Below are positions 13,627 to 14,065 of a stretch of 14,065 nt of DNA, piece by piece. The stretch is from JAPLGE01 sp964355545. Its GTDB lineage: Bacteria; Bipolaricaulota; Bipolaricaulia; UBA7950; UBA9294. The notes below the pieces were generated by a model. The model was not told where the DNA came from and did no database searches. It was given only the letters and a program-made list of their open reading frames with translations. The stretch lies in contig CAYHEK010000039.1 in assembly GCA_964355545.1 (NCBI GenBank), positions 1 through 14,065 on the forward strand. Reading direction: 5' to 3'. The translations under genes were made by a program, and so were the position numbers. Numbering within the stretch: the first letter of the stretch is position 1; each line of letters opens with the position of its first letter.

Positions 13627-14065
13627 ATGCTCGCATACATCACGAGGCGGTTGCTGCTGCTCCCGGTGGTCTTGCTCGGGGTAACCTTGCTCATCTTCGC
13701 AATGGTGCAACTGATCGACCCTTACAAACGGTTATCCCTCTACGTGAACGACGCCATCCTTGCTCGCGCCCGTCCTGAGCAGTTTCCTGCATTGCTGCAC
13801 AAGTACGGACTCGATCGACCCGTCTATGAGCAGTACTTCCGCTGGTTGAGCGGCCTCTTCCACGGGCGCCTCGGATTCTCTCCCTCCGCCCATTTGATGG
13901 TGCAGGACGCTATCATGAAGTACCTACCCGCGACGGCAGAGCTCGCCCTCTTCACCGTGATCCCGCTCGTCTTCCTGGGAATTCGAATGGGGGTCTTCTC
14001 CGCCGTTCACCGAAACAGCATCTGGGATCACACGACGCGGATCATGGCGATCACCGGATGGTCAT
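13627..14065 (+). CDS. ABC transporter permease, DppB/OppB type (partial, 3' end outside window)
   Basis: The first 146 codons of a peptide-type ABC transporter inner-membrane permease; the frame is open to the right edge. It begins MLAYITRRLLLLPVVLLGVT, a typical DppB first membrane helix, and continues with KYGLDRPVYEQYFRWLSGL and the GRLGFS segment. The start of the BPD_transp_1 domain follows (YLPATAELALFTVIPLVFLG, then GVFSAVHRNSIWDHTTRI). The loop after helix 1 has LIDPYKRLSLYVND where many DppB proteins have IPGDP, so it is somewhat divergent. AGAGGAAG lies just upstream of the ATG. It pairs with the solute-binding protein before it; a second permease and ATPases would be expected beyond the edge. 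Confidence 0.93.
   Translation, partial: MLAYITRRLLLLPVVLLGVTLLIFAMVQLIDPYKRLSLYVNDAILARARPEQFPALLHKYGLDRPVYEQYFRWLSGLFHGRLGFSPSAHLMVQDAIMKYLPATAELALFTVIPLVFLGIRMGVFSAVHRNSIWDHTTRIMAITGWS

Noticed and set aside
12676..13710. Minus-strand 344-codon frame opposite the solute-binding protein
   Set aside because: Antisense shadow; the plus-strand gene has a signal peptide, a strong Shine-Dalgarno and family motifs.

Overview
The window is GC-rich, densely packed bacterial chromosome. It holds 13 complete protein genes, one protein gene cut by the right edge, and one tRNA gene. Housekeeping genes dominate (ftsZ, rpmF, rsfS, dtd, mtaB, phoH, an LCP cell-wall ligase and an oligopeptide ABC transporter). 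GTG is used as a start several times. There are no phage, IS or CRISPR signs. The lineage cannot be fixed from the sequence alone. A deep-branching, high-GC, peptide-using bacterium (for example candidate phylum Bipolaricaulota/Acetothermia) would fit, but that is a guess from gene style. The LCP protein implies a wall with attached glycopolymers. Every promoter I can support is of the sigma-70 kind (TTGAC-type -35, 16-18 bp spacer).

Region A (37-2091, minus): LCP ligase, then rsfS overlapping it by 8 bp, then a small VTT/DedA-like membrane protein. It is driven by a promoter at 2109-2137. Region B (2229-7610, plus): it diverges from A and starts with AMMECR1, mtaB and phoH as a tightly coupled operon (0 bp gap, then a 26 bp overlap). 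A separately promoted gene follows for a large, cysteine-rich, secreted protein with an ASH/HYDIN-like Ig domain and a PKD-like domain.

Region C (7705-11276, minus, convergent with B): tRNA-CAU, an RNase H-like protein, dtd, rpmF (L32), ftsZ and an orphan OmpR-type response regulator. It starts at a promoter before the tRNA, and ftsZ has a second promoter of its own. Region D (11653-14065, plus): a family 5 solute-binding protein and the start of its DppB-type permease, with a structured 5' leader and a perfect 12 bp intercistronic hairpin.

The most striking item is ftsZ. It encodes a complete FtsZ (GTPase signature, T7 loop, C-terminal tail peptide) preceded by about 100 extra residues. Part of that extension reads like the pseudo-KH fold of DnaA domain I or the DnaX/tau C-terminal domain. 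That would be a replication-protein-type interaction domain fused to the division tubulin. Second-tier items are an RNase H-like protein lacking two of four catalytic carboxylates, the cysteine-rich secreted protein, and a recurring layout in which the predicted transcript starts only 11-13 nt before the start codon.
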